Shown piece after piece: positions 34,376 through 42,279 of a DNA stretch of 64,000 bases (its first letter is position 1; every line of letters begins with the position of its first letter). The translations under genes were made by a program, and so were the position numbers. Below the pieces are notes generated by a model. That model was not told where the DNA came from. It saw only the letters and a program-made list of their open reading frames with translations, and did not search any database. The stretch covers positions 62,001 to 126,000 of the forward strand of contig JAJEDB010000091.1 of NCBI GenBank assembly GCA_022821725.1. Direction: 5' to 3'. This DNA comes from Candidatus Poribacteria bacterium. GTDB taxonomy: Bacteria > Poribacteria > WGA-4E > WGA-3G.

Positions 34376-34798
34376 ATGGCAAAGAAAGTAGCAGGCGAAG
34401 TTAAACTCCAGTTAGTCTCCGGACAGGCGACACCACAACCCCCCGTTGGTCCCAGCCTTGCCCCTTACATGATTAATCTGCAGGAGTTTATCAAATCCTT
34501 TAACGCACAGACGCAGCATCAAACCGGAATGGTGGTGACGACCGTCATCACCTGTTATAGCGATAGATCCTTTAGTTTCGCCGTAAAATCACCACCTGCC
34601 GCAGTCTTACTCAAATCCGCAGCAAAGATTGCCAAAGGTTCTGGTGAACCCAATCGAAACAAGGTTGCTTCCGTTACGATGGAGCAAATTCGAGAAATCG
34701 CACAGACGAAATTACCTGACTTAAATACGACAGACTTAGATGCAGCAGTGCGAATGGTGGAAGGAACCGCTCGTAGCATGGGGCTGACGGTTAATTAG
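34376..34798 (+). CDS. rplK: 50S ribosomal protein L11
   Basis: 140 residues, normal length. Begins MAKKVAGEVKLQLVSGQATP, followed by the PPVGPSLAP loop and the C-terminal rRNA-binding domain with the KSAAKIAKGSGEPNRNKVA stretch. L11 binds the GTPase-associated region of 23S rRNA and modulates factor binding and the stringent response. Between nusG and rplA as in most bacteria. Confidence 0.97.
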   Translation: MAKKVAGEVKLQLVSGQATPQPPVGPSLAPYMINLQEFIKSFNAQTQHQTGMVVTTVITCYSDRSFSFAVKSPPAAVLLKSAAKIAKGSGEPNRNKVASVTMEQIREIAQTKLPDLNTTDLDAAVRMVEGTARSMGLTVN

Positions 34799-34860
34799 CA
34801 AGGCTTATCCATCTGACGAAACACGGTATTGTGGGTATACGGATAAGTTCACTTTGAAAC

Positions 34861-34881
34861 GGGGCTATAGAAATATGCCCC
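34861..34881 (+). promoter_or_regulatory. Hairpin just before rplA
   Basis: GGGGC TAT AGAA ATA T GCCCC forms a tight stem with one bulged base, ending 13 bases before the rplA ATG and next to its GGAGAA ribosome-binding site. It may be a translational control element for the L11-L1 pair. This is inference from position. Confidence 0.4.
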
Positions 34882-34893
34882 ATGGAGAACAAC

Positions 34894-35592
34894 ATGGCGA
34901 AAAGAGGGAAGCGATACCGCGGCATCAACGAACACGTAGACAGACTGCAACTTTACACGATAGACGAGGCTGTCTCGCTGGTGAAAAAAACAGGCAGCGC
35001 AAAGTTTGATGAAACCGTGGATTTGGCATCGCGTCTGGGCATAGATGCCCGACAGGCAGACCAGAATATCCGAGGCACTGTCGCACTGCCACACGGAACA
35101 GGGAAATCTGTTCGTGTTGTCGTCTTTGCCCAAGGCGACCCGGCACGACAAGCCGAAGAAGCCGGGGCAGATTTCGTTGGAACTGACGAGCTCGTCGATA
35201 AAATTGTTGACGGATGGCTTGATTTTGACGCAACAATTGCTACACCCGACTTAATGCGAAGTATCATGCCTAAACTTGGGCGAATCTTGGGACCGCGCGG
35301 CTTAATGCCTAACGCCAAAGCCGGCACTGTCACAATGGATGTCGCCGAAACCATCCAAGATATCAAAGCAGGACAGATCGAATACCGGGTAGAACGCTCT
35401 TCCGGTATTGTTCATGTCCCAATCGGCAAGGTCTCATTTGAGGAAGAAAGTATTAAACAGAACCTCAACGCAGTGATGAGTGCACTCGTTGCCGCTCGTC
35501 CGTCCGCGGTGAAAGGTAGATACATTCGGAGTGTCGCTATATCAGCAACAATGGGAGCTGCTGTCCGGATAGATCCACAGCAATTCGCATAA
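34894..35592 (+). CDS. rplA: 50S ribosomal protein L1
   Basis: 232 residues. ATG 34894 (MAKRGKRYRGI) has GGAGAA 4 bases upstream and matches the family N terminus. Landmarks are the two-domain fold with DARQADQNIRGTVALPHGTG (near 45), MPKLGRILGPRGLMPNAKAG (near 128) and GKVSFEEESIKQNLNAVM (near 178). L1 forms the mobile stalk near the ribosomal E site and often represses its own mRNA. Confidence 0.97.
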   Translation: MAKRGKRYRGINEHVDRLQLYTIDEAVSLVKKTGSAKFDETVDLASRLGIDARQADQNIRGTVALPHGTGKSVRVVVFAQGDPARQAEEAGADFVGTDELVDKIVDGWLDFDATIATPDLMRSIMPKLGRILGPRGLMPNAKAGTVTMDVAETIQDIKAGQIEYRVERSSGIVHVPIGKVSFEEESIKQNLNAVMSALVAARPSAVKGRYIRSVAISATMGAAVRIDPQQFA

Positions 35593-35639
35593 AATCCGCG
35601 CAGGATACGATATGGAATAGTCCTACAGTTGAATAAAGT

Positions 35640-35700
35640 CGTAGAACGTAGGTGCCACCGGCTTAATTGCCTACTGAGGCTTGAATGGAATACAACGAAT
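35640..35700 (+). ncRNA. Ribosomal protein L10 leader-like element
   Basis: The stretch GTAGGTGCCACCGG..TTAAT TGCCTACTGAGGC (35648-35680) has the signature pairing and bulges of the bacterial L10 leader: a AGGUG side, a UUAAU segment and a CCUACYGAGG side. It lies in the 275-base gap before rplJ, where that leader is found. The L10(L12)4 complex would bind it and repress rplJL. Confidence 0.65.
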
Positions 35701-35761
35701 GATGTGTGACCAAAGCGTCCGTGAAATCGCGTCGTTCCGTATGCACGCCTCTTTGGATCTA

Positions 35762-35787
35762 AGCCTCCAGGCACCTGGGGGCTTTTT
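35762..35787 (+). terminator. Attenuator/terminator hairpin before rplJ
   Basis: AGCCTCCAG GCAC CTGGGGGCT followed by TTTTT: a 9-bp GC-rich stem and U tract, 80 bases before rplJ and downstream of the L10 leader-like motif. It fits transcription attenuation of rplJ-rplL within the ribosomal cluster. Confidence 0.8.
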
Positions 35788-35867
35788 GCATGCAATCGTA
35801 TACCGAATCGATAGGTGTATAGCGAAACCAAGGTTACTCTACAACCGATATAGAAAGGAACTGAAAC

Positions 35868-36434
35868 ATGCCGAATGAGGCAAATGTTCAGCAAACAGAA
35901 CAAATTCGTGAGATTTTTGACAATGCCGATGTTGTGCTGCTAACAGACTTTCAGGGGCTGACCGTCGCAGAAGTTAACGAACTGCGAAACCAACTCCGAG
36001 CCGCCGATATCCGCTATAAGGTCTGTAAGAATACATTGATAAACGTTGTCGCTCAAGAAAGAGGGATTGATGGCTTGGCGCCTTATCTCAAAGGAAATAC
36101 AGCCCTCGCTACCGGTACAGATCCGGCGACATCTTCAAAAATCTTGCTTGAATTTGGCGAGAAACACGAAAAGCTTAAGGTTAAAGGTGGCATTCTCGGG
36201 ACACGAATCATTGATGCAGCAGGCGTTGAAGCCCTGAAAGATATGCCATCACGAGATGTTCTGATCGCCCGCACCGTCGGGGTTATCGGCGCACCTCTCA
36301 CCGGACTCGTCAACACCTTAAGTCAGGGTTCACCTGTTACAGGGATGGTGAACGTACTCAGTGGAACAATACGTCAGGTAACCTCCGTACTGACACAGGT
36401 TGCCGACCAAAAGAAAGAGGCGGAAGACGCCTAA
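35868..36434 (+). CDS. rplJ: 50S ribosomal protein L10
   Basis: 188 residues, ATG with AAAGGAA upstream. N-terminal globular domain with VVLLTDFQGLTVAEVNELRNQL (in part near 25-45) and YKVCKNTLINVVAQE, then the helical C terminus that carries L7/L12 dimers (about 150-188). It is the base of the ribosomal stalk. Preceded by a leader and terminator, so probably autoregulated together with rplL. Confidence 0.95.
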   Translation: MPNEANVQQTEQIREIFDNADVVLLTDFQGLTVAEVNELRNQLRAADIRYKVCKNTLINVVAQERGIDGLAPYLKGNTALATGTDPATSSKILLEFGEKHEKLKVKGGILGTRIIDAAGVEALKDMPSRDVLIARTVGVIGAPLTGLVNTLSQGSPVTGMVNVLSGTIRQVTSVLTQVADQKKEAEDA

Positions 36435-36547
36435 CCCATAGCACTTCCAGTGCTTATATCAAATATTGAGGGAAACTAAGTCCCGAGACTTGATTCGGAA
36501 ATCTCTGATCGAGTTAATTTGATACTACCTATAGAGAGGATAAAACC

Positions 36548-36946
36548 ATGGCCGCAGATTTGGAAAAAATGATTGACGAAATTAGCAATATGACCGTTCT
36601 GGAACTTTCTGAACTCGTCAAAGCCTTAGAGGATAAATTCGGAGTCAGTGCATCAGCCGCACCGGCAATGGCTATGCCGGGGATGATGCCAGTTGCTGCT
36701 GCGGATGCAGCAGCAGAGGAAGAAGAAGAAGAGAAAACGGAATTCGACGTGCAGCTCAAAGACTTCGGTTCCAAGAAGATTCCAGTTATCAAAGAGGTTC
36801 GCGCGATTACTGGGCTCGGATTGAAGGAAGCAAAAGAGAAAGTCGAATCCGCACCCGTTGTCATTCAAGAAGGCATTGCTAAAGAGGAAGCCGAGAAAAC
36901 GAAAGAACAACTCGAAGCTCTCGGTGCCGAAGTCGAAATCATATAG
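36548..36946 (+). CDS. rplL: 50S ribosomal protein L7/L12
   Basis: 132 residues. N-terminal dimerisation helices ([20 protein letters not shown]), an Ala/Met/Glu-rich hinge (about 40-62, [16 protein letters not shown]) and the C-terminal domain with [20 protein letters not shown] and the [13 protein letters not shown] segment. It recruits GTPase factors to the ribosome. The 113-base gap after rplJ carries AGAGAGGA as ribosome-binding site. It is the last gene of the cluster here; rpoB does not follow. Confidence 0.97.
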   Translation: MAADLEKMIDEISNMTVLELSELVKALEDKFGVSASAAPAMAMPGMMPVAAADAAAEEEEEEKTEFDVQLKDFGSKKIPVIKEVRAITGLGLKEAKEKVESAPVVIQEGIAKEEAEKTKEQLEALGAEVEII

Positions 36947-36976
36947 ACGGAAGTATGCCGTCTTACATCACAGACA

Positions 36977-37082
36977 GCGCGCGTTTAAATCGCGCACGAC
37001 AGGTAAACCCATTATGGTTCTTGAGCATAGCGATGCTCCAATTCATCGCTCTACGGTGAACTGTAATGGGTTACCGTTTTTT
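36977..37082 (+). terminator. Terminator-like structure after rplL
   Basis: A hairpin GCGCG TTTAAAT CGCGC (36977-36996) is followed by a long stem, GGTAAACCCATTA (37002-37014) with TAATGGGTTACC (37064-37075), enclosing GAGCATAGCGATGCTC, and ended by six T (37077-37082). This would end the ribosomal operon before the next, unrelated gene. Confidence 0.65.
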
Positions 37083-37114
37083 GACGAAACTTGATGATTT
37101 TATCAGGGACTTCC

Positions 37115-37200
37115 AAACGTGCTATAAGTAGCACGACTACAAGCGACCCTGTTCGTAGTAGGACGATTCATCGCCCGTCAATTACCCAATTTATTTTTTT
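37115..37200. repeat. Degraded family C hairpin repeat
   Basis: CGTGCTATAAGTAGCACG and GTTCGTAGTAGGACGATTCA are followed by TCGCCCGTCAATTACC. It resembles the compound repeat at 9.62 kb and the units at 45.1 kb but with changes in the stem. Confidence 0.5.
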
Positions 37201-37230
37201 ATCTTCATATAGGAATAGGACCTTCATCGG

Positions 37231-38073
37231 ATGTTTAGTATCCTTGATGTCTTCTATCTTGTTTTCAGCCAACTCGCAGTGGGCGGGTTTGCGCTCCTCC
37301 TCTTAGTCCCTACAGGATTAGTGGGTCCGAATTTCTACCGTTTAATGGGGAGTATCTATCTGCTCGTAAGCGGATTATCGCGATGTGCAAACCTTGCGCT
37401 TCATCAGCAGCCCGTCACATTTCGTAACTTCTTCGGATCTTGGCAGAATCCCGAGTCTATTTCTGTTATCTGTTTCGTTCTCATTGTCTTCGTTTACACC
37501 CTAAGTTGGTGGTTCAAAACACCACTCCTTACACGGTTTCTCTTCTTGAGTGGACTTATCTCCGGCGGGGTGTGGTTGATTTTGAGTACCCAACGGTATC
37601 TTCAAGTCGTACAACTTCCGGGTGAAATGTTCCTGTTATCGCTTCAATTCTTGACGGCCGCTGCGCTACTCGGTGCAGTCCATAGTGGGATGTGGTTTGG
37701 GCATTGGTATCTCGTGGTGCCTGATTTGCCCGTGGTTTATTTGAAACGGTTTAATACTGTCCTACTCTGCACACTTTCCGGTGTGACACTGCTCCTCTGC
37801 CTGAACCTCTTTTTCAGACAGCAATCCACAGATACCGTATCTTTTAACCTCTTCTATCAAATCATCTTCAGCATGCGGGTACTCATAGGGATCGCTGGCA
37901 CGTTGTTCCTCTACTTCATTACGTGGGACTGCTTACGTCCGAAATCCGTTGCCCGTGATGTGCTTGGTGCGACACGCGCTGCGACCGGTTTCCTCTTTAT
38001 TGCCATCATCACAGTGCTTCTCGGTGAGTTCTGCAGTCGGCTGCTACTTCTGGAAATGCGATTTATCTTTTGA
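37231..38073 (+). CDS. Polytopic membrane protein of unknown function
   Basis: 280 residues with about eight hydrophobic segments, for example FYLVFSQLAVGGFALLLLV (8-26), VICFVLIVFVYTLSWWF (85-101), LLSLQFLTAAALLGAVHSG (133-151) and AATGFLFIAIITVLLGEF (250-267). Several His, Arg and Trp sit near helix ends (HSGMWFGHWYLV), which could bind haem or quinone, but no classical motif is complete. I do not recognise the family. It begins a new unit after the ribosomal terminator. Confidence 0.75.
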   Translation: MFSILDVFYLVFSQLAVGGFALLLLVPTGLVGPNFYRLMGSIYLLVSGLSRCANLALHQQPVTFRNFFGSWQNPESISVICFVLIVFVYTLSWWFKTPLLTRFLFLSGLISGGVWLILSTQRYLQVVQLPGEMFLLSLQFLTAAALLGAVHSGMWFGHWYLVVPDLPVVYLKRFNTVLLCTLSGVTLLLCLNLFFRQQSTDTVSFNLFYQIIFSMRVLIGIAGTLFLYFITWDCLRPKSVARDVLGATRAATGFLFIAIITVLLGEFCSRLLLLEMRFIF

Positions 38074-38087
38074 ACTCTCAAACCCCG

Positions 38088-38222
38088 TAGCCTGTAACAA
38101 TACGCGGAAATACCCAAGCAAAAACACGCAAGCGGATATGAGAAAGGCATCTAAAAGTTCAAACCCACTTTGTTCCTCCGCAAGGAAAAATTAAAATCCT
38201 CCGCAAGGAAAAATTAAAAATT
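38088..38222. repeat. Dispersed intergenic repeat (family D, copy 2)
   Basis: GTAACAATACGCGGAAATAC and CAAAAACACGCAAGCGGATA are followed by two tandem CCTCCGCAAGGAAAAATTAAAA units (38176-38219). Same order of parts as at 11769 and 56347. It ends just before the alcohol dehydrogenase promoter. Confidence 0.75.
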
Positions 38223-38250
38223 GTAATTTAAATTTCGGATATGCTAAAAT
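38221..38250 (+). promoter_or_regulatory. Probable promoter of the alcohol dehydrogenase gene
   Basis: TTGTAA (38221-38226), 18-base spacer, TAAAAT (38245-38250) with an extended TGC. It is 35 bases before the ATG at 38286. Confidence 0.5.
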
Positions 38251-38285
38251 TACCATATTCACTACAAACTTTAAGGAGAAGGATA

Positions 38286-39356
38286 ATGCAATCCCAAATT
38301 TTCTATGAACCCGAATCAATGAACCTCGAAGATCGGCCCGTGCCAGCAGCCGGTGACAATGACCTACTCGTCCAGGTCCGTTCGGTAGGTATCTGTGGTT
38401 CGGACGTAGCATATTATTTCGGCAATAGTTCGCTTGAAACCGACGACGGGAAAGGACCCCTTATCCTTGGACACGAATTTACCGGTGAAGTCGTCGAAGT
38501 TGGCAGCGAAGCAGGAAAAACAGGTGGATTTAAAGTAGGAGATCGAGTCGTCGTCAATCCTGTTCAATCTAATCCAGATTCCTTCTGGAGTCAGAAAGGA
38601 TTGTCCAACTTGTGTCCCGAAAAACGCGTCTTAGGTGTAGGTGTTGATGGAGGTTTCGCGGAATACGCAGTCTCAGATTATCGGTGGACGGTCAAGTTAC
38701 CCGACAACGTGACCTATGACCAAGGTGCACTCACAGAGCCGCTCGCATGTGGACTCTATGCTGTCAACAATCTCAACGCCGAAGAAGGTCAAACCGCCGT
38801 CGTCTTCGGACCCGGTCCCATCGGTTTGATGATGGTGCAAGTCCTAAAAAGCCGCGGCTTGAAGAACGTCCTCCTTGTCGGAACCCGTGATTATCGCTTG
38901 GATTGCGGTAAGGCACTCGGGGCTGACGTAGTCGTCAACGTTAGTGATACCAACTCCCCGCACTATGTAGAAGACTTAGGCGCTCTGATTCAGGAACGCA
39001 ACGATGGCGAATTGGCAGATCGTGCAATTACAGCGACCAGCTCACTTGACGCGATCCATACCGCCTTAGAAGTTACAGGTAGACACGCAACTGTCGTTAT
39101 CTTTGGGCTGCCTGGCGATACAGATGTAATGCGGGTTCCCATCCTTGATACGATTCTTATGGACAAAACCATCAGGTTCTCTTGGCTGGCACCTGATACG
39201 TGGGAAGAGGCAGTGCAGCTCATTTCGAGTGGCGATGTCAATATGGACCAAATCATCAGCCACGAATTCCCGCTTGAATCACTTGTTGAAGGGATAACAA
39301 AAGTTCGCAATCGTGAAGACGGTTGTACGAAGGGCTTGATAAAAGTTTCTGCTTAA
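38286..39356 (+). CDS. Zinc-type alcohol/polyol dehydrogenase (MDR family)
   Basis: 356 residues from the ATG at 38286 (AAGGAGAAGG upstream). GroES-like domain with catalytic zinc ligands in GICGSDVAYYFGN (Cys near 37) and LGHEFTGEV (His-Glu near 62), then EPLACGLYAVNN (Glu near 152). The Rossmann domain has VFGPGPIGLMMVQVL (near 172). The four-Cys structural zinc lobe is absent; only one Cys remains in that loop. Most like sorbitol/threonine-type dehydrogenases acting on a polyol or sugar. Substrate uncertain. Confidence 0.88.
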   Translation: MQSQIFYEPESMNLEDRPVPAAGDNDLLVQVRSVGICGSDVAYYFGNSSLETDDGKGPLILGHEFTGEVVEVGSEAGKTGGFKVGDRVVVNPVQSNPDSFWSQKGLSNLCPEKRVLGVGVDGGFAEYAVSDYRWTVKLPDNVTYDQGALTEPLACGLYAVNNLNAEEGQTAVVFGPGPIGLMMVQVLKSRGLKNVLLVGTRDYRLDCGKALGADVVVNVSDTNSPHYVEDLGALIQERNDGELADRAITATSSLDAIHTALEVTGRHATVVIFGLPGDTDVMRVPILDTILMDKTIRFSWLAPDTWEEAVQLISSGDVNMDQIISHEFPLESLVEGITKVRNREDGCTKGLIKVSA

Positions 39357-39368
39357 CCTGTAAAGAAT

Positions 39369-39710
39369 ATGGGCATCCCGTTTTTCATCCTTTTTATCCT
39401 TTCAATCGCTTTCTTATCTCTTGGAATAACTGGGTGGGGTGGTTTCGTTTCGGTGGAATGGCCTCAGCAGGACGCAACCGACGCAAAGACTGACACTGGA
39501 GCTGTTACCCCTTACCTCAGTTTAAAACCAAACTACTGGGCAATCGCACAGTGTTTCATAGGATTTCTGCTGTTTTTAGTGAGCCTCTATTTTATGGGCT
39601 TTTTTCTCTATCTCGAAGAACGAGAAAGCGGCAGAATCATGAAAAACGTAAAAAGTTTTGCCAAACTCAGGCAGTTTCTTGAGCGATCTAAAAACGCGCT
39701 AAAGAGGTAA
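39369..39710 (+). CDS. Small membrane protein with two transmembrane segments
   Basis: 113 residues. The first hydrophobic helix is FFILFILSIAFLSLGITGWGG (about 5-25), then a polar extracytoplasmic loop, then CFIGFLLFLVSLYFMGFFLYL (about 62-82) and a basic cytoplasmic tail (KNVKSFAKLRQFLERSKNALKR). No known motif. It lies between the alcohol dehydrogenase (12 bases) and hemE (11 bases), so it is probably part of one transcription unit. Function unknown. Confidence 0.65.
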   Translation: MGIPFFILFILSIAFLSLGITGWGGFVSVEWPQQDATDAKTDTGAVTPYLSLKPNYWAIAQCFIGFLLFLVSLYFMGFFLYLEERESGRIMKNVKSFAKLRQFLERSKNALKR

Positions 39711-39721
39711 TTCCAACCCGT

Positions 39722-40801
39722 ATGAAACGACAATTAAAAAATGATTTACTTCTTCGCGCATCGAGATGTCTGCCGGTGGAACGTGTCCCAGTGTGGATGA
39801 TGCGGCAAGCTGGCAGATCAGATCCCGTTTACCGACAAATTCGACGTGAGCTTAATCTCCCATTGGAACGCCTCTTTCGGACCTGCCCTGCACCGATGTC
39901 CCAAACCGAGGTCGAATCAGCAGTCAAAATATCGCTGCTGCCCAAACGTATCGGTGTTGATGCTATCATTGTCTACAAAGATATTCTTACCCCCCTCGCC
40001 CCCATGGGCGCGCATTTCCGATTCGATCCAGGACCCATTTTAAACCCACCGATCCGTACACAAGCACAAATAGACGCACTTCGACCCGTTGATGAACCGC
40101 CTACACAATTGGCGTTCACAGGAAAAGTCATTCGCAACCTACGCGAAACCTTGAATGAGGAACTGCCTCTTATCGGTTTCGCCGGGGCACCTTTGACGCT
40201 TGCTTTTTTCCTCATTGCAGGGGAAAGTCCGATCAAACGGGGTTCCGGAGTATCTGAAAAAGCAGCGCCGGTCTTCCAAATGATGGAGGAAGCACCTGAC
40301 CTCTTGCATCGGCTGCTAAACAAGTTGACCAATATGACTATTAACTACTTGAACTACCAAATTAGCGAAGGGGTTCAAATAGTGCAACTTTTCGAGTCCA
40401 TCGCCGATGTCTTACCGCGGCAGATATATAAAGCGTTCGCTTTTCCTTATCATCAGCGAATTTTCGCTGAGCTCAATCCAGAAGTCCCGGGAATCCTGTT
40501 CGCAAAAGAGTGTAGTTACATAGATTTAATGCATCAGAGTGGGGCGAATGTTCTAAGCATTGGAAAATGTGTAGACCTTAGCAAAGCCAAAGCAAACACA
40601 AACGGTGCCGTCGCTTTTCAAGGAAACGTCGATAACGACATTCTTCGCGATGGGACACCTGCCGACATCACAGCAGCCGTTGAGACCTGTCTAAGACAGG
40701 GTGGAAAAACTGGACATATTTTGAACCTGAGTCACGGTCTACACAGAGATACGCCATTTGAAAATGTTAAGCATTTCGTAAACATCGCAAAAACACTTTA
40801 G
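39722..40801 (+). CDS. hemE: Uroporphyrinogen decarboxylase
   Basis: 359 residues, normal length. Signature PVWMMRQAGRSDPVYRQIR (near 24), where the usual Tyr-Leu after GR is Ser-Asp. Then VDAIIVYKDILTPLAPMG (near 82), PLIGFAGAPLTLAFFLI (near 150), VQLFESIAD (near 220) and the C-terminal LSHGLHRDTPFENV with the conserved His. HemE removes four acetate carboxyls from uroporphyrinogen III to give coproporphyrinogen III. First haem gene of a short cluster. Confidence 0.95.
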   Translation: MKRQLKNDLLLRASRCLPVERVPVWMMRQAGRSDPVYRQIRRELNLPLERLFRTCPAPMSQTEVESAVKISLLPKRIGVDAIIVYKDILTPLAPMGAHFRFDPGPILNPPIRTQAQIDALRPVDEPPTQLAFTGKVIRNLRETLNEELPLIGFAGAPLTLAFFLIAGESPIKRGSGVSEKAAPVFQMMEEAPDLLHRLLNKLTNMTINYLNYQISEGVQIVQLFESIADVLPRQIYKAFAFPYHQRIFAELNPEVPGILFAKECSYIDLMHQSGANVLSIGKCVDLSKAKANTNGAVAFQGNVDNDILRDGTPADITAAVETCLRQGGKTGHILNLSHGLHRDTPFENVKHFVNIAKTL

Positions 40802-40809
40802 GAAAATTG

Positions 40810-42267
40810 ATGAGAAACATCCTTGAAAATCCCTTTGCCCCACGACAATACGGACAGCTCGTTGAAGTGACAGAGCGAGTATATCTCTTTCGTAATATTG
40901 TAAATTCTTCTATTATCATTGGAGATAAAGGGGTAGCGGTAATTGATACGCAAGTCAACCAAATGATGGCACGACGGTTGCGTGATGCAATCCGCACCAT
41001 TACGGATAAACCGATACTGTATGCAATTAACACACATTACCACTGGGATCATACCAATGGAAACACTGTTTTCCATGAAGCTGGCGCGACGGTTGTCGCT
41101 CGCGAGATGACCAAAGATTTCATGGTGAATAGGTCTCCGCGGCAGGAAGCATTTCTGCGTTCCCGCGGCTTCACACTCGGCGATCCGCCTTTTCTACCAC
41201 AACAGACCTTCACACATGAAACCGAACTCGATTTGGGGAATCAACCGCTACACCTCGTTTACTTGGGAAAGGCAGAAACGGACGATGCTACTGCTATCAG
41301 AGTTCCAGCGGAAGATTGTATCGTCTCTGGCGATACCGTTATGACAGGGAGTTTCCCCATCTTTGGACAACCCGTTATGAATGAAGGACTCATGGCGAAC
41401 CACGATTGGATCAATACAATTACGGAGCTCCGGGCATACCGACCTAAATCTGTCCTACCGGGACACGGACCCTTAGCGCGGGACACCGAAATCGACCGCT
41501 TGCTTGAGATTGAGTCCTATTTCCTAACAGAAGTCCGAAAACGTGTTGAACGGGGCATGTCCTTAAATACACTGCTCGCTGAAATGGAAGCCAACTTACC
41601 CGACTGGATTCGCGCGATTGCTGAAGTATGGGGAACCCCCCGTTACGCGATCTTGAGGGTCTATCGCGGGTTAATCGACGATCCAGAACCCGGGTGGCAA
41701 CATCTGAAACCTTCGGCTATTCCGGCAGCGGATACCGAAAAACTTCGCCAAAAAACACACGCACTCGAAGACTTTCAGGCTTACCGAGAAACCGCCGAAG
41801 AGGTCGCGGAAGGTAATGACTTTGGTTTGGCAATTGCCATCTTAAAAACCGCAACCCAACAATATCCGAATCTACCCGACGCTTGGACGGAATACGCAAA
41901 TTTGCTCACACAAGCATCACGCACCGTGTCAAGTGTCCTTGAAAAGGGGGACTTCTTCGCTGAAGCCAAAAAAGCACTCAATATTGCACTTGAATTGGAC
42001 CCTGATCACGCGCCAGCACATCTTTTGCGTGGGTACAACTACATCCTTTCTGCCTATCGCAACGGCGACGAAACAGAGACAGGACTGGAGTCCATCTATA
42101 GATCGCTCGTCATTGGGATTCACGGGACACAACTCGCGCAAGCCTACTTCTGTATTGGACTCGCACATCGGACCAATGGAGACGAGGCACTCGCACGTGA
42201 AGCGTTCGCGAAGGCGATCGCCGCTGACGCACGGTATATGCCGGCACAGTTAGCAAATATGGCATAG
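40810..42267 (+). CDS. MBL-fold metallo-hydrolase with C-terminal TPR-like region
   Basis: 485 residues from ATG 40810 with AGGAAA upstream; TTG at 40807 is also possible. The metallo-beta-lactamase domain (about 15-245) has INTHYHWDHTNGN (HxHxDH, near 78), IVSGDTVMTG (Asp near 175) and VLPGHGPL (His near 220), a full binuclear metal set. The C-terminal half (about 300-485) is helical with TPR-like repeats (AEAKKALNIALELDPDHAPAH; EALAREAFAKAIAADARY). Substrate unknown. Its place between hemE and hemH suggests a link to tetrapyrrole handling. Confidence 0.85.
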   Translation: MRNILENPFAPRQYGQLVEVTERVYLFRNIVNSSIIIGDKGVAVIDTQVNQMMARRLRDAIRTITDKPILYAINTHYHWDHTNGNTVFHEAGATVVAREMTKDFMVNRSPRQEAFLRSRGFTLGDPPFLPQQTFTHETELDLGNQPLHLVYLGKAETDDATAIRVPAEDCIVSGDTVMTGSFPIFGQPVMNEGLMANHDWINTITELRAYRPKSVLPGHGPLARDTEIDRLLEIESYFLTEVRKRVERGMSLNTLLAEMEANLPDWIRAIAEVWGTPRYAILRVYRGLIDDPEPGWQHLKPSAIPAADTEKLRQKTHALEDFQAYRETAEEVAEGNDFGLAIAILKTATQQYPNLPDAWTEYANLLTQASRTVSSVLEKGDFFAEAKKALNIALELDPDHAPAHLLRGYNYILSAYRNGDETETGLESIYRSLVIGIHGTQLAQAYFCIGLAHRTNGDEALAREAFAKAIAADARYMPAQLANMA

Positions 42268-42279
42268 GAGGAAATAAAA

